DNA of 64,000 nucleotides from Candidatus Nitrosacidococcus sp. I8. GTDB lineage: Bacteria > Pseudomonadota > Gammaproteobacteria > Nitrosococcales > Nitrosococcaceae. The notes under the pieces were generated by a model. That model worked only from the letters and a program-made list of their open reading frames with translations. It had not been told where the DNA came from and ran no database searches. Made by a program: the position numbers and the translations under genes. This document shows, one piece after another, positions 17,691 to 26,279 of the stretch (position 1 is its first letter; every line of letters starts with the position of its first letter). The stretch spans positions 1,229,501-1,293,500 of the forward strand of contig NZ_OX241534.1 of NCBI RefSeq assembly GCF_945836005.1, given 5' to 3'.

Positions 17691-17964
17691 TCAAATTAGT
17701 GTTTCTATAACCTATGGTCATCCAAGAAAGCTTACGTTAATCAATATTTTTGTAGAGAAAAATACAATTGTTAGAGAGGCAATTGAAAAATCCGGTATTT
17801 TAAATTTATTTCCAGAAATTAACCTAGAATGTGCAGGAATCGGTGTTTTTAGCAAAATAGTGGAGCTAAGTACACCACTTCACCATCGAGATAGGATAGA
17901 AATTTATTGCCCTTTAATAATTGATCCTAGACAAGCCCGCCGTAATAGAGCGAGTAAGAGTTAA
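17677..17964 (+). CDS. rnfH: RnfH family protein (UPF0125)
   Basis: This 95-residue ubiquitin-like beta-grasp protein has ISVSITYGHPRKLTLINIFV, then TIVREAIEKSGIL and VGVFSK-like IGVFSKIVELSTPL followed by the RDRIEIYCPLIIDPRQARRNRA ending that defines the family. Its function is unknown; it is named for linkage to Rnf in other bacteria and is often paired with ratA. The ATG at 17677 overlaps ratA by 14 bases, so translation is coupled. The longer frame from GTG 17662 is less likely. The last four bases overlap bamE, which comes from the other strand. Confidence 0.9.
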   Translation: MDNVNQISVSITYGHPRKLTLINIFVEKNTIVREAIEKSGILNLFPEINLECAGIGVFSKIVELSTPLHHRDRIEIYCPLIIDPRQARRNRASKS

Positions 17965-18470
17965 TCATATTTTCCATGGCTTCCTGTAGTAGACTTATCT
18001 TTAGGAGATTGAGTAGAGTCCTTACCCATATGCAGCAAGTGTTTTGCCTTACTTAAAAACCCTTTAGGTTCTTGGCGTGGAGGTACAGTAACTGATTCCA
18101 CCTGTTCTATTTGTAATCCTTTATCTGCTAACTCCGGATTTATTTTAACATTTCCAGTAATATAACTAAGTAATTCATTTTTAAACCATACCGCTATGGT
18201 ATGCTGTTCTCGATCGCCACGACCAGGTTTATAACTATATATGTAGTACCAGCGATTAGATTCAAAACTATCAATAATTGTGGGGGTGCCTAGTACAAAT
18301 TTAACTTGCTGTTTTGTCATTCCTGGCTTTAGTTTCTCGATCATCTCTTGATCTACTACATTGCCTTGTTGGACATTGATTTTGTATACCTTAGGTATAT
18401 GCTTTGTAACACTGCAAGCTGCTAGGGTTAAACTGGAATAAATAAGTATGAAAATGTAAAGCTTATACAT
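17961..18470 (-). CDS. bamE: Outer-membrane assembly lipoprotein BamE (SmpA/OmlA)
   Basis: This is a small lipoprotein of the BAM complex that inserts outer-membrane proteins. The signal peptide ends in lipobox LAAC near residue 19. The BamE core follows with IEKLKPGMTKQQVKFVLGTPTIID, then NRWYYIYSYKPGRGD and TIAVWFKNELLSYITG. The 169 residues are longer than E. coli BamE (113), and the last 45 residues form a polar extension. It is divergent from fur and convergent with rnfH (4-base overlap). The bamE/fur divergent pair is conserved in many gammaproteobacteria. Confidence 0.93.
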   Translation of the reverse strand: MYKLYIFILIYSSLTLAACSVTKHIPKVYKINVQQGNVVDQEMIEKLKPGMTKQQVKFVLGTPTIIDSFESNRWYYIYSYKPGRGDREQHTIAVWFKNELLSYITGNVKINPELADKGLQIEQVESVTVPPRQEPKGFLSKAKHLLHMGKDSTQSPKDKSTTGSHGKYD

Positions 18471-18551
18471 ATTTCCTATCCTATAATATAGTAGTGATAA
18501 TAAAATATTTTTTTTGGACAGAAATAATTTTTAACTTATTCAGAGCATGCT

Positions 18552-18998
18552 ATGGAAAGTCAAGATTTACGTAAAGTTGGGCTTAAAGTAACCTTACCTC
18601 GTCTTAAAATACTAGAAATTTTAGAAAGTAGTGATCATCGACATATGAGTGCCGAAGATGTTTATAAAGTATTGCTTGATCAAGGCGAAGAGATAGGATT
18701 AGCTACTGTATATCGAGTTCTTACTCAATTTGAAGCTGCAGGGCTAGTTTCTCGCCATCATTTTGAAGGCTGGCAAGCAGGGGCAGGTCATTCTGTATTT
18801 GAAATGGATAGTGGTGAGCATCACGATCACTTATTATGTACACAATGTGGCAAAGTTGAGGAGTTTGTAGACAAAACAATTGAAGATCGTCAAAGGGAAT
18901 TAGCACATCGAGCTGGGTATCAAATGACTGATCACTATCTATATATTTATGGAATTTGTAAGGCATGCCAAAAAAATACAAATACTAATCGAATTTAA
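18552..18998 (+). CDS. fur: Ferric uptake regulator Fur
   Basis: Iron-responsive repressor, 148 residues. The winged helix has LKVTLPRLKILEILE, HMSAEDVYKVLLDQGEEIGLATVYRVLTQFEAAGL; the dimerisation and metal part has HHDHLLCTQCGKVEEF and a second GICKACQK pair. Compared with the usual HHFEGGxSVFEL turn, this protein has HHFEGWQAGAGHSVFEM, about four residues longer, in the hinge strand region. The C-terminal tail is short. The intergenic space to bamE is 81 bases. It contains a GATAATAAAA stretch, but no full Fur box that I can defend. Confidence 0.94.
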   Translation: MESQDLRKVGLKVTLPRLKILEILESSDHRHMSAEDVYKVLLDQGEEIGLATVYRVLTQFEAAGLVSRHHFEGWQAGAGHSVFEMDSGEHHDHLLCTQCGKVEEFVDKTIEDRQRELAHRAGYQMTDHYLYIYGICKACQKNTNTNRI

Positions 18999-19017
18999 AC
19001 TCACTTAACTGAAAAAG

Positions 19018-20694
19018 TTATTGAGCAGTCTCTAGCATAGAGATAGCATGTGCACGAGACTGTTTGGTGACTTCTTTTCCTCCAAGCATTCGAGCAAGTT
19101 CTTCTACTCTTTGCTCTTTATTTAATTCCATAAGATCAACGGTTGTTTTTTTATTCATATAATATTTATTAATCCTAATTTGATGGTGAGCTTGAGCAGC
19201 TACTTGAGGTAAGTGGGTAATACAAAGTACCTGCTTATGAGCAGCAAGTTCTCGTAGTCTTACACCTATAGCATCTGCAATTGATCCACCAATACCTGTA
19301 TCTACTTCATCGAAGATAAGAGAAGAATACTCCTTTTTCTCAGAGATAAGGGTTTGAACAGCAAACCCAATCCTAGATAATTCTCCCCCTGAGACTGTAT
19401 TTAGTAACTGTAGAGATTGACCAGGATTTAAGTTAGCTTGAAATTGAATTTGATCCATACCATAAGAAGAGAATTCCTCATTTTTCACGGAAGTGAATTC
19501 AATATGAAACACCCCTTTAGTTAAGGCAAGATTGGGTAGTATTTCATTTAGTTTTTTAGAAAACTCTTTGGCAGCCTTATAGCGGCTTTGGCTTAAGATG
19601 GCTGCTAGATTCAAATATTCTTCAGAAATAGTAGTTAATTTAGCTTTTATCTGATCGAACTGAGTATCTATGCTTTCTAGAGAGTCTAATTCAGCTTTTA
19701 TTTGCTTAACTAAAAGAGGAAGATTTTCTGGCGCGGTTTGGTGTTTACGTCCTAATTCATAATAGACAGATAAACGATCTTCAAGCCAAGCAAGACGATT
19801 AGGGTCTCTATCTATTGATGTAAGATAGTGGCTTAATTGGCTAGCTGCCTCGTCAATCTGAATAGTTGCAGTAGTCACAAGGCTTTCTATTTCCTTTAAC
19901 ATAGGATTGAGAGAGGCAAGGCGAATTAACTTCTTATGAACTTGTTCAAGAAGAGCAGAAACAGATCTTTGATCTTCTTGATAGAGCATATTAAGTATTT
20001 CTTCTGAGGTTTGAACAAGCTCTACTTGGTGGAGTGATTGTTTCTGTTCTTGTTCTAAGGATTTTAACTCCTCCGTATTAGGCTGAAAATAATCAAGTTC
20101 CTGAAGTTGGTAATGCAATAATTCTACCCTAGAATTTTTTCCGTGGCTTGCCTGATTTAGTTTCGTAAGCTCTTCTTTAAAGAATCGATAATTCTGATAA
20201 ATTATATTGAGATTCTTTAAAAGGGCTTCATGGTCACCATAAATATCTACTATCTCCCTTTGCACCTTATGATTTAACAAAGATTGATGGCTATTTTGCC
20301 CATAAATATAAACTAAACACTCTCCAATTTCCCGTAAAGTTTTAATCGGTACAAGCTGATCATTAATATAGGCTTGAGATTTTCCTTTATAATTTAGAAT
20401 TCGCTTTAAAGTTAAATAAGATTGTCCTTCTGTAACCTTTAAATTTTGAGCTTCTAGCCAAGAAAAGAGAGAGATATATCCACTAATTTCAAAAATAGCT
20501 TTTATTTCTATCTCTTTTTCTCCCTGATAAATAAGTCTAGTATCCCCCCTTCCTCCTAACACTAACCCAAGAGCGTCAATTAGAATAGATTTTCCTGCGC
20601 CAGTCTCTCCTGTTAGTGCAGTCATACCAGAATGTAAGGATAGTGTTAATTCTTGTACAATAATAAAATTTCGAATAAATAGTTCTTTAATCAT
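19018..20694 (-). CDS. recN: DNA repair protein RecN
   Basis: This SMC-like ATPase acts in recombinational repair of double-strand breaks. From ATG 20694 it has 558 residues: MIKELFIRNFIIVQE, then Walker A ALTGETGAGKSILIDAL near 30-46, long central coiled coils (about 150-350), and a C-terminal half with LNTVSGGELSRIGFAVQTL (ABC signature), SSLIFDEVDTGIGG (Walker B) and CITHLPQVAAQAHHQIRI. An upstream TTG at 20712 is in frame, but the ATG gives the canonical start. The ATGA overlap with the nadK stop indicates translational coupling. The nadK-recN pair is common. Confidence 0.95.
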   Translation of the reverse strand: MIKELFIRNFIIVQELTLSLHSGMTALTGETGAGKSILIDALGLVLGGRGDTRLIYQGEKEIEIKAIFEISGYISLFSWLEAQNLKVTEGQSYLTLKRILNYKGKSQAYINDQLVPIKTLREIGECLVYIYGQNSHQSLLNHKVQREIVDIYGDHEALLKNLNIIYQNYRFFKEELTKLNQASHGKNSRVELLHYQLQELDYFQPNTEELKSLEQEQKQSLHQVELVQTSEEILNMLYQEDQRSVSALLEQVHKKLIRLASLNPMLKEIESLVTTATIQIDEAASQLSHYLTSIDRDPNRLAWLEDRLSVYYELGRKHQTAPENLPLLVKQIKAELDSLESIDTQFDQIKAKLTTISEEYLNLAAILSQSRYKAAKEFSKKLNEILPNLALTKGVFHIEFTSVKNEEFSSYGMDQIQFQANLNPGQSLQLLNTVSGGELSRIGFAVQTLISEKKEYSSLIFDEVDTGIGGSIADAIGVRLRELAAHKQVLCITHLPQVAAQAHHQIRINKYYMNKKTTVDLMELNKEQRVEELARMLGGKEVTKQSRAHAISMLETAQ

Positions 20695-21572
20695 CCAAAA
20701 TTTTTTCCCCAATGGAGCTTAGTACGTAAAATATCATAATGGTTATGGGTGACAGGATGAATTAAACGAACTGTTTTTGGGTATTTACTAATTCTTAATT
20801 GATCTCCCCCATGAATCTTGATACTAGATTGACCATCACAACTTATTTGGCTTGCAATAAAGGGTGTATTTATCTTAATTTCGATAATTCCATCCCCGTG
20901 AAATACTAAAGGTCGATCACTTAGAGCGTGGGAGCAGATAGAAACTAATACCATACCATTAAGATTAGTGTCTAAAATAGGACCTCCTGCAGATAAAGCA
21001 TAGGCAGTAGATCCCGTTGGAGTAGCAATAATTAATCCATCCGCCCGTTGGCTATTTAAAAAAACTTTATTAATATAAGTTTCAAATTCAATCATACAGA
21101 CTGCAGTCGTATGTACTACTACATCGTTTAAAGCAGTGCCAATCAATGAGTAAGGTTGGTTATGAATTGATAATTCAGCTTGAAGTAAAAACCTAGATTC
21201 CTCTAGGTACTCTCCTTGTAAAATTTGTGTTAAATCTTTTTCTAAAGAATCAAGCAGCACATCCGCAAGAAAACCTAATCTACCTAGCTTAATCCCAAGT
21301 AAAGGAGTATGAAAATCAACTAAACTACGAGCAGCATGAAGAAGGGTACCATCCCCACCTATTACAATAGCTAAATCGCACTGCTGCCCTAATTTTTCTC
21401 GAGAAGCTATTTGGTATTGATGACTTGGAAAAAGGCTAGCTGTATTTTGATCAATAACCAAATTTAGTTTTTTATCTGCTAAAAAACTAGCAATATAAGC
21501 AAGTGATTTTGCAACCTCATGACTTCCTGTTTGCTTACCTATTAATCCAATCGTTGAAAAAGATTTATTCAC
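20691..21572 (-). CDS. nadK: NAD kinase
   Basis: It phosphorylates NAD+ to NADP+, using ATP or polyphosphate. The 293 residues contain the catalytic GGDGTLLHAAR near 72-82, GIKLGRLGFLAD, the NDVVVHT strand, and GSTAYALSAGGPIL near 177-190, all diagnostic. It is the first gene of the nadK-recN pair and is separated from the FmdE-like gene upstream by 24 bases. It supplies NADP for the gnd/zwf reactions in the same window, but no regulatory link is seen. Confidence 0.95.
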   Translation of the reverse strand: MNKSFSTIGLIGKQTGSHEVAKSLAYIASFLADKKLNLVIDQNTASLFPSHQYQIASREKLGQQCDLAIVIGGDGTLLHAARSLVDFHTPLLGIKLGRLGFLADVLLDSLEKDLTQILQGEYLEESRFLLQAELSIHNQPYSLIGTALNDVVVHTTAVCMIEFETYINKVFLNSQRADGLIIATPTGSTAYALSAGGPILDTNLNGMVLVSICSHALSDRPLVFHGDGIIEIKINTPFIASQISCDGQSSIKIHGGDQLRISKYPKTVRLIHPVTHNHYDILRTKLHWGKNFG

Positions 21573-21596
21573 GAATTTAACTAGCTTTGTTCTTGA

Positions 21597-22208
21597 TTAA
21601 GCAAACACAGTAATGATACTTGGATCATCTGCATGATCTATGAGCAGTGATTTTACCCGAGACTGCCAAGCATTCCCAAAGGTTCTTTGTTCCTCTTTAG
21701 TTGCAATACCAGCCATACATTTTGGCATTAGTGTACGCATTTCCAAGGGAATAGGGATTAATCCTACATTAACGGCTACTTCTACACTATGATTGTTATC
21801 AAGGCGAGTAAATTTCACATTGCCTTGAATAGGTACACCAAAGGCGAGTTTATTATTCCTAGTAAAATCTCCATTAAGACCTTTAAATCCTCCTTCATCT
21901 GCACTACCAGTAATCAGTAGTACAACATTGGCCATCACACCAGTAACTCCTTGATCTTTATCTTCAGACCAAGCAACAGAAACTCCTCCTCGCTCTGGTA
22001 TTTGATCAGGATAAAGAGTATTTAAACCTGCACGAGTCATTAGATAAGCAGAAGCTACTGTAGGGCATGAATGACCAGCTAAAGCAACTGCATCTTTATA
22101 GTGATATTCAATATAGCCATCTTCTGAACTGCCTAAAAATTTAGCAAGACCATCATACATACGAATGGCAGGTGCTAAATCGAAAAAATCGGGATAATTA
22201 CTAATCAT
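21597..22208 (-). CDS. FmdE-like protein, function unknown
   Basis: This is a 203-residue soluble protein without a signal peptide. The stretch ALAGHSCPTVASAYLMTRAGLNTLYPDQIPERGG (about 42-75) resembles the GHxCP-...-A-x-x-LY-P motif of the FmdE/GSU family, where Cys and His bind metal. Usual FmdE domains have GHLCPG; here the residue after Pro is Thr. Later it has TGVMANVVLLITGSADEGGFKG and VAVNVGLIPIPLEMRTLMPKCM. It lies between recJ and nadK in the same direction with 24-base gaps on each side, so it is probably co-transcribed. The family call is moderate; no substrate is proposed. Confidence 0.5.
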   Translation of the reverse strand: MISNYPDFFDLAPAIRMYDGLAKFLGSSEDGYIEYHYKDAVALAGHSCPTVASAYLMTRAGLNTLYPDQIPERGGVSVAWSEDKDQGVTGVMANVVLLITGSADEGGFKGLNGDFTRNNKLAFGVPIQGNVKFTRLDNNHSVEVAVNVGLIPIPLEMRTLMPKCMAGIATKEEQRTFGNAWQSRVKSLLIDHADDPSIITVFA

Positions 22209-22232
22209 AATAACTGTTCTCTTAATAATGAA

Positions 22233-23969
22233 TTACACTTGAGTAACATACTCAATAGTGAGTTGTACACTGCGGAAGTATTTATACACATTAACGCTTA
22301 GTCGATAAACTAAGTTTATTTTAATCTTGGGTTGAAACCAATCTGGAGGGATATAGCGGAAGATAATACCACAGAGCTGTTTTTGTTTATCCAGTGAGCT
22401 TAGAGCAAGTTTAAGATGATCTTTACCTACTGTTTGGAAACTTTCAAGCCAAAATACACCATCAAATAGTGGTTCTGGAAATCCTTGCCCCCAAGGCCCG
22501 CCAGCATGGATTGCCTCTGCAAGATTTAAATCCCAGTTATCTATAGTACCATCGCTTAAAACAACCTGCTTTAAATGCTCTTCATTAAGCTGAGATTTTA
22601 ATACGGCTAAAAAAGATTCTTGAAAAGGGATTAAATTTTCTTTTTTTAAGCTTAATCCTGCTGCCATAGCATGACCACCAAAAGAATCCAATAATCCTGG
22701 GTATTCCGTAGCTACCCGATCTAAAGCATCGCGAATATGAAGACCTGGAATAGATCGAGCAGAACCTTTTAATCTCTCTGGCTTCTCATCAGGAGCAAAA
22801 ACAATTACTGGACGGTACACCTGTTCCTTAACTCGAGAAGCAAGTAATCCAATAACTCCTTGATGCCAAGTTTCATTAAATAAACAATACCCTAAAGGTA
22901 AATTTTCTCTATCTGAAAAATTTAGATCTTCTAGATAAGCCACTGCTTGATCCTGCATAGCAGCCTCAATTTTACGGCGCTCATAATTGAGTGTATTCAG
23001 TCGGTTTGCATATTGTTGTGCCTCCTTTAACGAATCGGTAAGTAGACACTCAATGCCAAGGCGCATATCTTCTAAACGACCTGCTGCATTTAATCTAGGA
23101 CCTAAAGAAAAACCTAAATCCATTGAGGTAATATTTTCAAAAGATCGGCTAGCACAGGAAATCAATGCTTGAATTCCAGCACAGCTATAATTTTTCTGGA
23201 TCCGGCTCAGACCTTGAGAAACTAAAGTACGATTTACTTTATCTAAAGAGGCAACGTCTGCTACTGTACCTAATGCTACCAAATCTAATAACTGCGCTAA
23301 GTTAGGCTCTTCTCTATTTTGAGGAGTAAACCAACCTTGGTCTCTTAAATGAGAACGTAATGCTAGCATGACATAGAAAATTACCCCTACACCTGCAAGG
23401 CATTTACTCGGGAAGGGATCGTTAGGTAAATTAGGATTAATAATCGTTTCTGTATCAGGTAAATTTTCTCCTGGAAGATGATGATCGGTGATTAAAACAT
23501 GAATACCTGATTCTTTTGCAACTCTAACTCCTTCAATACTGGCGATACCATTATCTACCGTAATAATTAAATCTGGTTTATTTTCCTTAATTGCCTCTGC
23601 CACGATCGTTGATGTGAGTCCATAGCCATGAATAAAACGATTAGGCACAAGATAATTAACTTGGCTTGCTCCCATTAGTTTCAAAGCACGTACGGCTACT
23701 GCACAACTAGTAGCACCATCTGCATCAAAATCAGCAACGATTAAAATTTGCCAATCCTGAGTAAGTGCTTCTGCAAGCAATTCAACTACAGCATGAATAT
23801 TAGAAAATAACCATGGAGAAGGTAAATGGGCTAATCTGTAATCAAGATCATTGATACTCTGAATATTGCGTGCCTCATACACTCTTCTGAGCACAGGATG
23901 TATTGTATTAGGTAGCTTAGAGGGATGTACTATTTCCCTTTGTTTTAATGCTCTTCCATCTATATCCAT
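22233..23969 (-). CDS. recJ: Single-stranded-DNA exonuclease RecJ
   Basis: This is a 5'-3' ssDNA exonuclease of recombination and mismatch repair. The 578 residues are the normal bacterial length. DHH-superfamily motifs: ILIVADFDADGATSCAVAVRAL near 78-99, IITVDNGIAS, LITDHHLPGE near 160-170 (DHH), the later GLGTVADVASL-like LVALGTVADVASLDKVNR, and the DHHA1 part with GVIGLLASRVKEQVYRPVIVFA and GGHAMAAGLSL. It is followed at 24 bases by the FmdE-like gene and preceded at 16 bases by the rpfE-like gene. Confidence 0.96.
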   Translation of the reverse strand: MDIDGRALKQREIVHPSKLPNTIHPVLRRVYEARNIQSINDLDYRLAHLPSPWLFSNIHAVVELLAEALTQDWQILIVADFDADGATSCAVAVRALKLMGASQVNYLVPNRFIHGYGLTSTIVAEAIKENKPDLIITVDNGIASIEGVRVAKESGIHVLITDHHLPGENLPDTETIINPNLPNDPFPSKCLAGVGVIFYVMLALRSHLRDQGWFTPQNREEPNLAQLLDLVALGTVADVASLDKVNRTLVSQGLSRIQKNYSCAGIQALISCASRSFENITSMDLGFSLGPRLNAAGRLEDMRLGIECLLTDSLKEAQQYANRLNTLNYERRKIEAAMQDQAVAYLEDLNFSDRENLPLGYCLFNETWHQGVIGLLASRVKEQVYRPVIVFAPDEKPERLKGSARSIPGLHIRDALDRVATEYPGLLDSFGGHAMAAGLSLKKENLIPFQESFLAVLKSQLNEEHLKQVVLSDGTIDNWDLNLAEAIHAGGPWGQGFPEPLFDGVFWLESFQTVGKDHLKLALSSLDKQKQLCGIIFRYIPPDWFQPKIKINLVYRLSVNVYKYFRSVQLTIEYVTQV

Positions 23970-23985
23970 AGATATCTAGTTAAAG

Positions 23986-25047
23986 CTAATAGGTACGATT
24001 CTCTAGAGTTTTATATTTTCTAAAAGATCGCCAAAAATACCAAATTTGTGGCCAACTTATAGAATAGGAATAGGATCCTAATGGGTATAAATTGAGTTGA
24101 GTAAAAGGTCTCTTTTGCAGTAGCTTATATAAGATACTAAACCAGTGCTCTTCTAAGTAAAGAAGTGCCTGATAGAGTTCAGAGGGTTGATTCTTTATCA
24201 AGAGTAACTGATCTAAAATAAGCAGGTGATTACCAGTTATATCGAGTTGTTCTACCCATCGATCACCAGTTTCTTTTTCAGCTAAAATTTGGTAGGGGAG
24301 ATCGCTATAGCTTGCAAGTGCCTGAGCAAACGGTTCTTTACCTGTGGTGATCGTATTCCATGAAGAAGATGTAAGTACTTCAGGGATTTTTTCAGCACCC
24401 CAAAACCATAAACTATTTACCGCTAATTTTCCTTCCACTTCTCTTTTCTGGTTGGTAGAACAGTTATATAAAGTCATTTGTATCTCATTGAGTAAGGTAC
24501 ACCAACGGGATCCTTCTGCCCCTGTAGGTAAAGCAGTACCAATGTACTTTCCTTCAATCTCACTTAGAGAGGTAAAATTAACCTGGCTTAGTTGAGGTAA
24601 TGTAAGGTACCATCGATCAGGCGTAAGTACCTCAAGATTCCAATCATATTCAGTACATAAGGGAGCAATATGATTAGCCAGTTCTAGAGCTTCTGTTTTA
24701 TTTAATACGAGTTGATGAGGGCCAAATAAAACTAATTCATCCCGATCTGGATGTAAGTGTACTGGATCTGCCCTAATTACCCAGGATGACTGTAGTTGAG
24801 ATTCACCTTTATCCCAAGGATACATGATAGAAGCGATAGGAACATCTCTAGATTCTCTTTGAGAAAAACCAAATAAATTTAGCAGTAAGGATTCGTAGGA
24901 ATAGATATTAGCTTGTTTTTGAGTTGCCCTTTTTATTAATTTCTGAAGAAAATGGAACTGTGTATTATCGGTGGATATTACCTCTGGTAGTATTTCAGCT
25001 AATCCAGGAATAACTACAGTTAAGTTTAAGGATGGTTTTTGGATCAA
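23986..25047 (-). CDS. RpfE-like protein (phosphoglycerate-mutase-like family)
   Basis: This is a 353-residue cytosolic protein. It begins LNLTVVIPGLAEIL, then has WVIRADPVHLHPDRDELVLFGPHQL near 91-115, RWYLTLPQL, and LWFWGAEKIPEV. This pattern matches the RpfE type protein encoded next to recJ in Xanthomonas and relatives (sometimes annotated as cofactor-independent phosphoglycerate mutase-like). Its biochemical role is not established. The start appears to be TTG at 25047 (LIQKPSLNLTVV) with AGG about 11 bases upstream; no ATG lies nearby in frame. Its position directly upstream of recJ supports the assignment. Confidence 0.72.
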   Translation of the reverse strand: MIQKPSLNLTVVIPGLAEILPEVISTDNTQFHFLQKLIKRATQKQANIYSYESLLLNLFGFSQRESRDVPIASIMYPWDKGESQLQSSWVIRADPVHLHPDRDELVLFGPHQLVLNKTEALELANHIAPLCTEYDWNLEVLTPDRWYLTLPQLSQVNFTSLSEIEGKYIGTALPTGAEGSRWCTLLNEIQMTLYNCSTNQKREVEGKLAVNSLWFWGAEKIPEVLTSSSWNTITTGKEPFAQALASYSDLPYQILAEKETGDRWVEQLDITGNHLLILDQLLLIKNQPSELYQALLYLEEHWFSILYKLLQKRPFTQLNLYPLGSYSYSISWPQIWYFWRSFRKYKTLENRTY

Positions 25048-25071
25048 AGAATTTATACCTAATAATTTAAT

Positions 25072-26157
25072 TTAAGGAATAAATTTATAATTTAATACTT
25101 CATTTTTTTCTATGTTAGATTCTGTAGAATTATTAGGGTTAACTTCAATGGTATCAGTATCATACTGCTTTTGGGTATCCACTGTAAGTACCCTTCCGTA
25201 GGAAATTGCTGAAACCAAATCTGATATAGACCCATGTATTTCCAAGGAAAATCTAGCGTTTTTTTGGGATAGCTGGATAGGCTGCACTTTGCTTACTTGA
25301 CTAAGAGTCTTAAAATAACTAGATAACCTTGCATAGTTTGTAAATGAACCTACGTTGCTTACCTGAACAACGATTGATTGTAATGTGCTACTTCCAGATA
25401 CAAGATGGCTTGTAATAATATCTACAGACTTATTCAATCCATTGTCGAGTACTTGATCTATACCCCCTGATATACTCCAGCTTTGAGTTTCTTCTATACT
25501 ATAAAGACTCCATCTTCCCTCCCAATTATTTCCTTCTTGACGTAGTATCCTCCCAACGATTTGTACTGTCGCTGGATAGCGATGAGAAGCTGTCTGTATT
25601 GGCATAGTAAAATTACCCCATACATCTCCGAAGGTAAGTTGTTTTTGATCTTCTAAATCCCAAAGGGGGAAAGTAATAGGAATACCTCTCATATCAGCTT
25701 GCTCTTTTAATCTATCTATAAATAGAGAAGACTGATTAGATGTAAGTAGGTATCGTTTTCTATTATCTTCAATGGCAATCCATAGGAGTAAAGCAGGACG
25801 ATTCTCTCCCCATATAGGCAAATTATTTTGGACTAATAGATCTTTTACCCCCTGATGATCAAAATTTACATGAAAAATAGGTACATTCTTATCGGAAATA
25901 CTATAGCGAAATTGCTGTACTAAATTAGGTGCTTCTCTGAGAATAGGATTAAGATAAGTGCGATTGATTAGATTTCTATTCCCTACTACTTTCAGTAGTA
26001 TATCTTGTAATCCTTGCTGCTCTGCATTAATTTGTTCAGCAGTACTCAAATTTTTACTACGCACAGGAACCTCTGCTTCGTATAAGTTTATAATTTCAGA
26101 AGCTTGTATTTTTACTAAAGTAAGTAAAAATAAGGATATCCCTAGAATTTTTTTCAT
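25072..26157 (-). CDS. DUF2066 domain protein, exported
   Basis: This 361-residue protein has a clear signal peptide (MKKILGISLFLLTLVKIQA, cleavage near 19-20). The mature part has LYEAEVPVRSKNLSTAEQ, then LLKVVGNRNLINR and ALLLWIAIEDNRKRYLL, a pattern I associate with DUF2066, a periplasmic family of unknown role commonly encoded beside purM in gammaproteobacteria. It is divergent from purM here, as in those genomes. The C-terminal 35 residues are rich in Asn and Glu. Confidence 0.75.
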   Translation of the reverse strand: MKKILGISLFLLTLVKIQASEIINLYEAEVPVRSKNLSTAEQINAEQQGLQDILLKVVGNRNLINRTYLNPILREAPNLVQQFRYSISDKNVPIFHVNFDHQGVKDLLVQNNLPIWGENRPALLLWIAIEDNRKRYLLTSNQSSLFIDRLKEQADMRGIPITFPLWDLEDQKQLTFGDVWGNFTMPIQTASHRYPATVQIVGRILRQEGNNWEGRWSLYSIEETQSWSISGGIDQVLDNGLNKSVDIITSHLVSGSSTLQSIVVQVSNVGSFTNYARLSSYFKTLSQVSKVQPIQLSQKNARFSLEIHGSISDLVSAISYGRVLTVDTQKQYDTDTIEVNPNNSTESNIEKNEVLNYKFIP

Positions 26158-26195
26158 TGTTTTAGTTTATCATGTTGTATAGTTCGCTCTAGCTT

Positions 26196-26214
26196 TACCC
26201 TTAAAGCAAGGGTA
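26196..26214. promoter_or_regulatory. Perfect 7-bp hairpin in the purM/DUF2066 divergent region
   Basis: TACCCTT (26196-26202) and AAGGGTA (26208-26214) flank AAAGC. It lies just upstream of the TATAAT at 26227 (+), so it is more likely an operator or a barrier to antisense transcription than part of the purM leader. Confidence 0.35.
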
Positions 26215-26226
26215 TTTTGTATTGCT

Positions 26227-26232
26227 TATAAT
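26227..26232 (+). promoter_or_regulatory. Candidate -10 element of purM
   Basis: TATAAT is a perfect consensus match 47 bases before ATG 26280. The -35 region is poor at 17-18 bases spacing (AAAGCA). Confidence 0.4.
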
Positions 26233-26279
26233 GTAACTAAAGCATTTAAAATAATACCCATTAATTATAGTTGTTTTCT

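Noticed and set aside
17250-17964. ratA-rnfH as a genuine type II toxin-antitoxin system
   Set aside because: Despite the historical name, RatA belongs to the START/COQ10 group and is a core gene; nothing here shows a toxin-antitoxin arrangement.
18471-18551. A Fur box in the fur/bamE spacer (GATAATAAAA near 18496)
   Set aside because: Only one half resembles the GATAAT repeat; there is no 19-bp palindrome, so autoregulation cannot be claimed.
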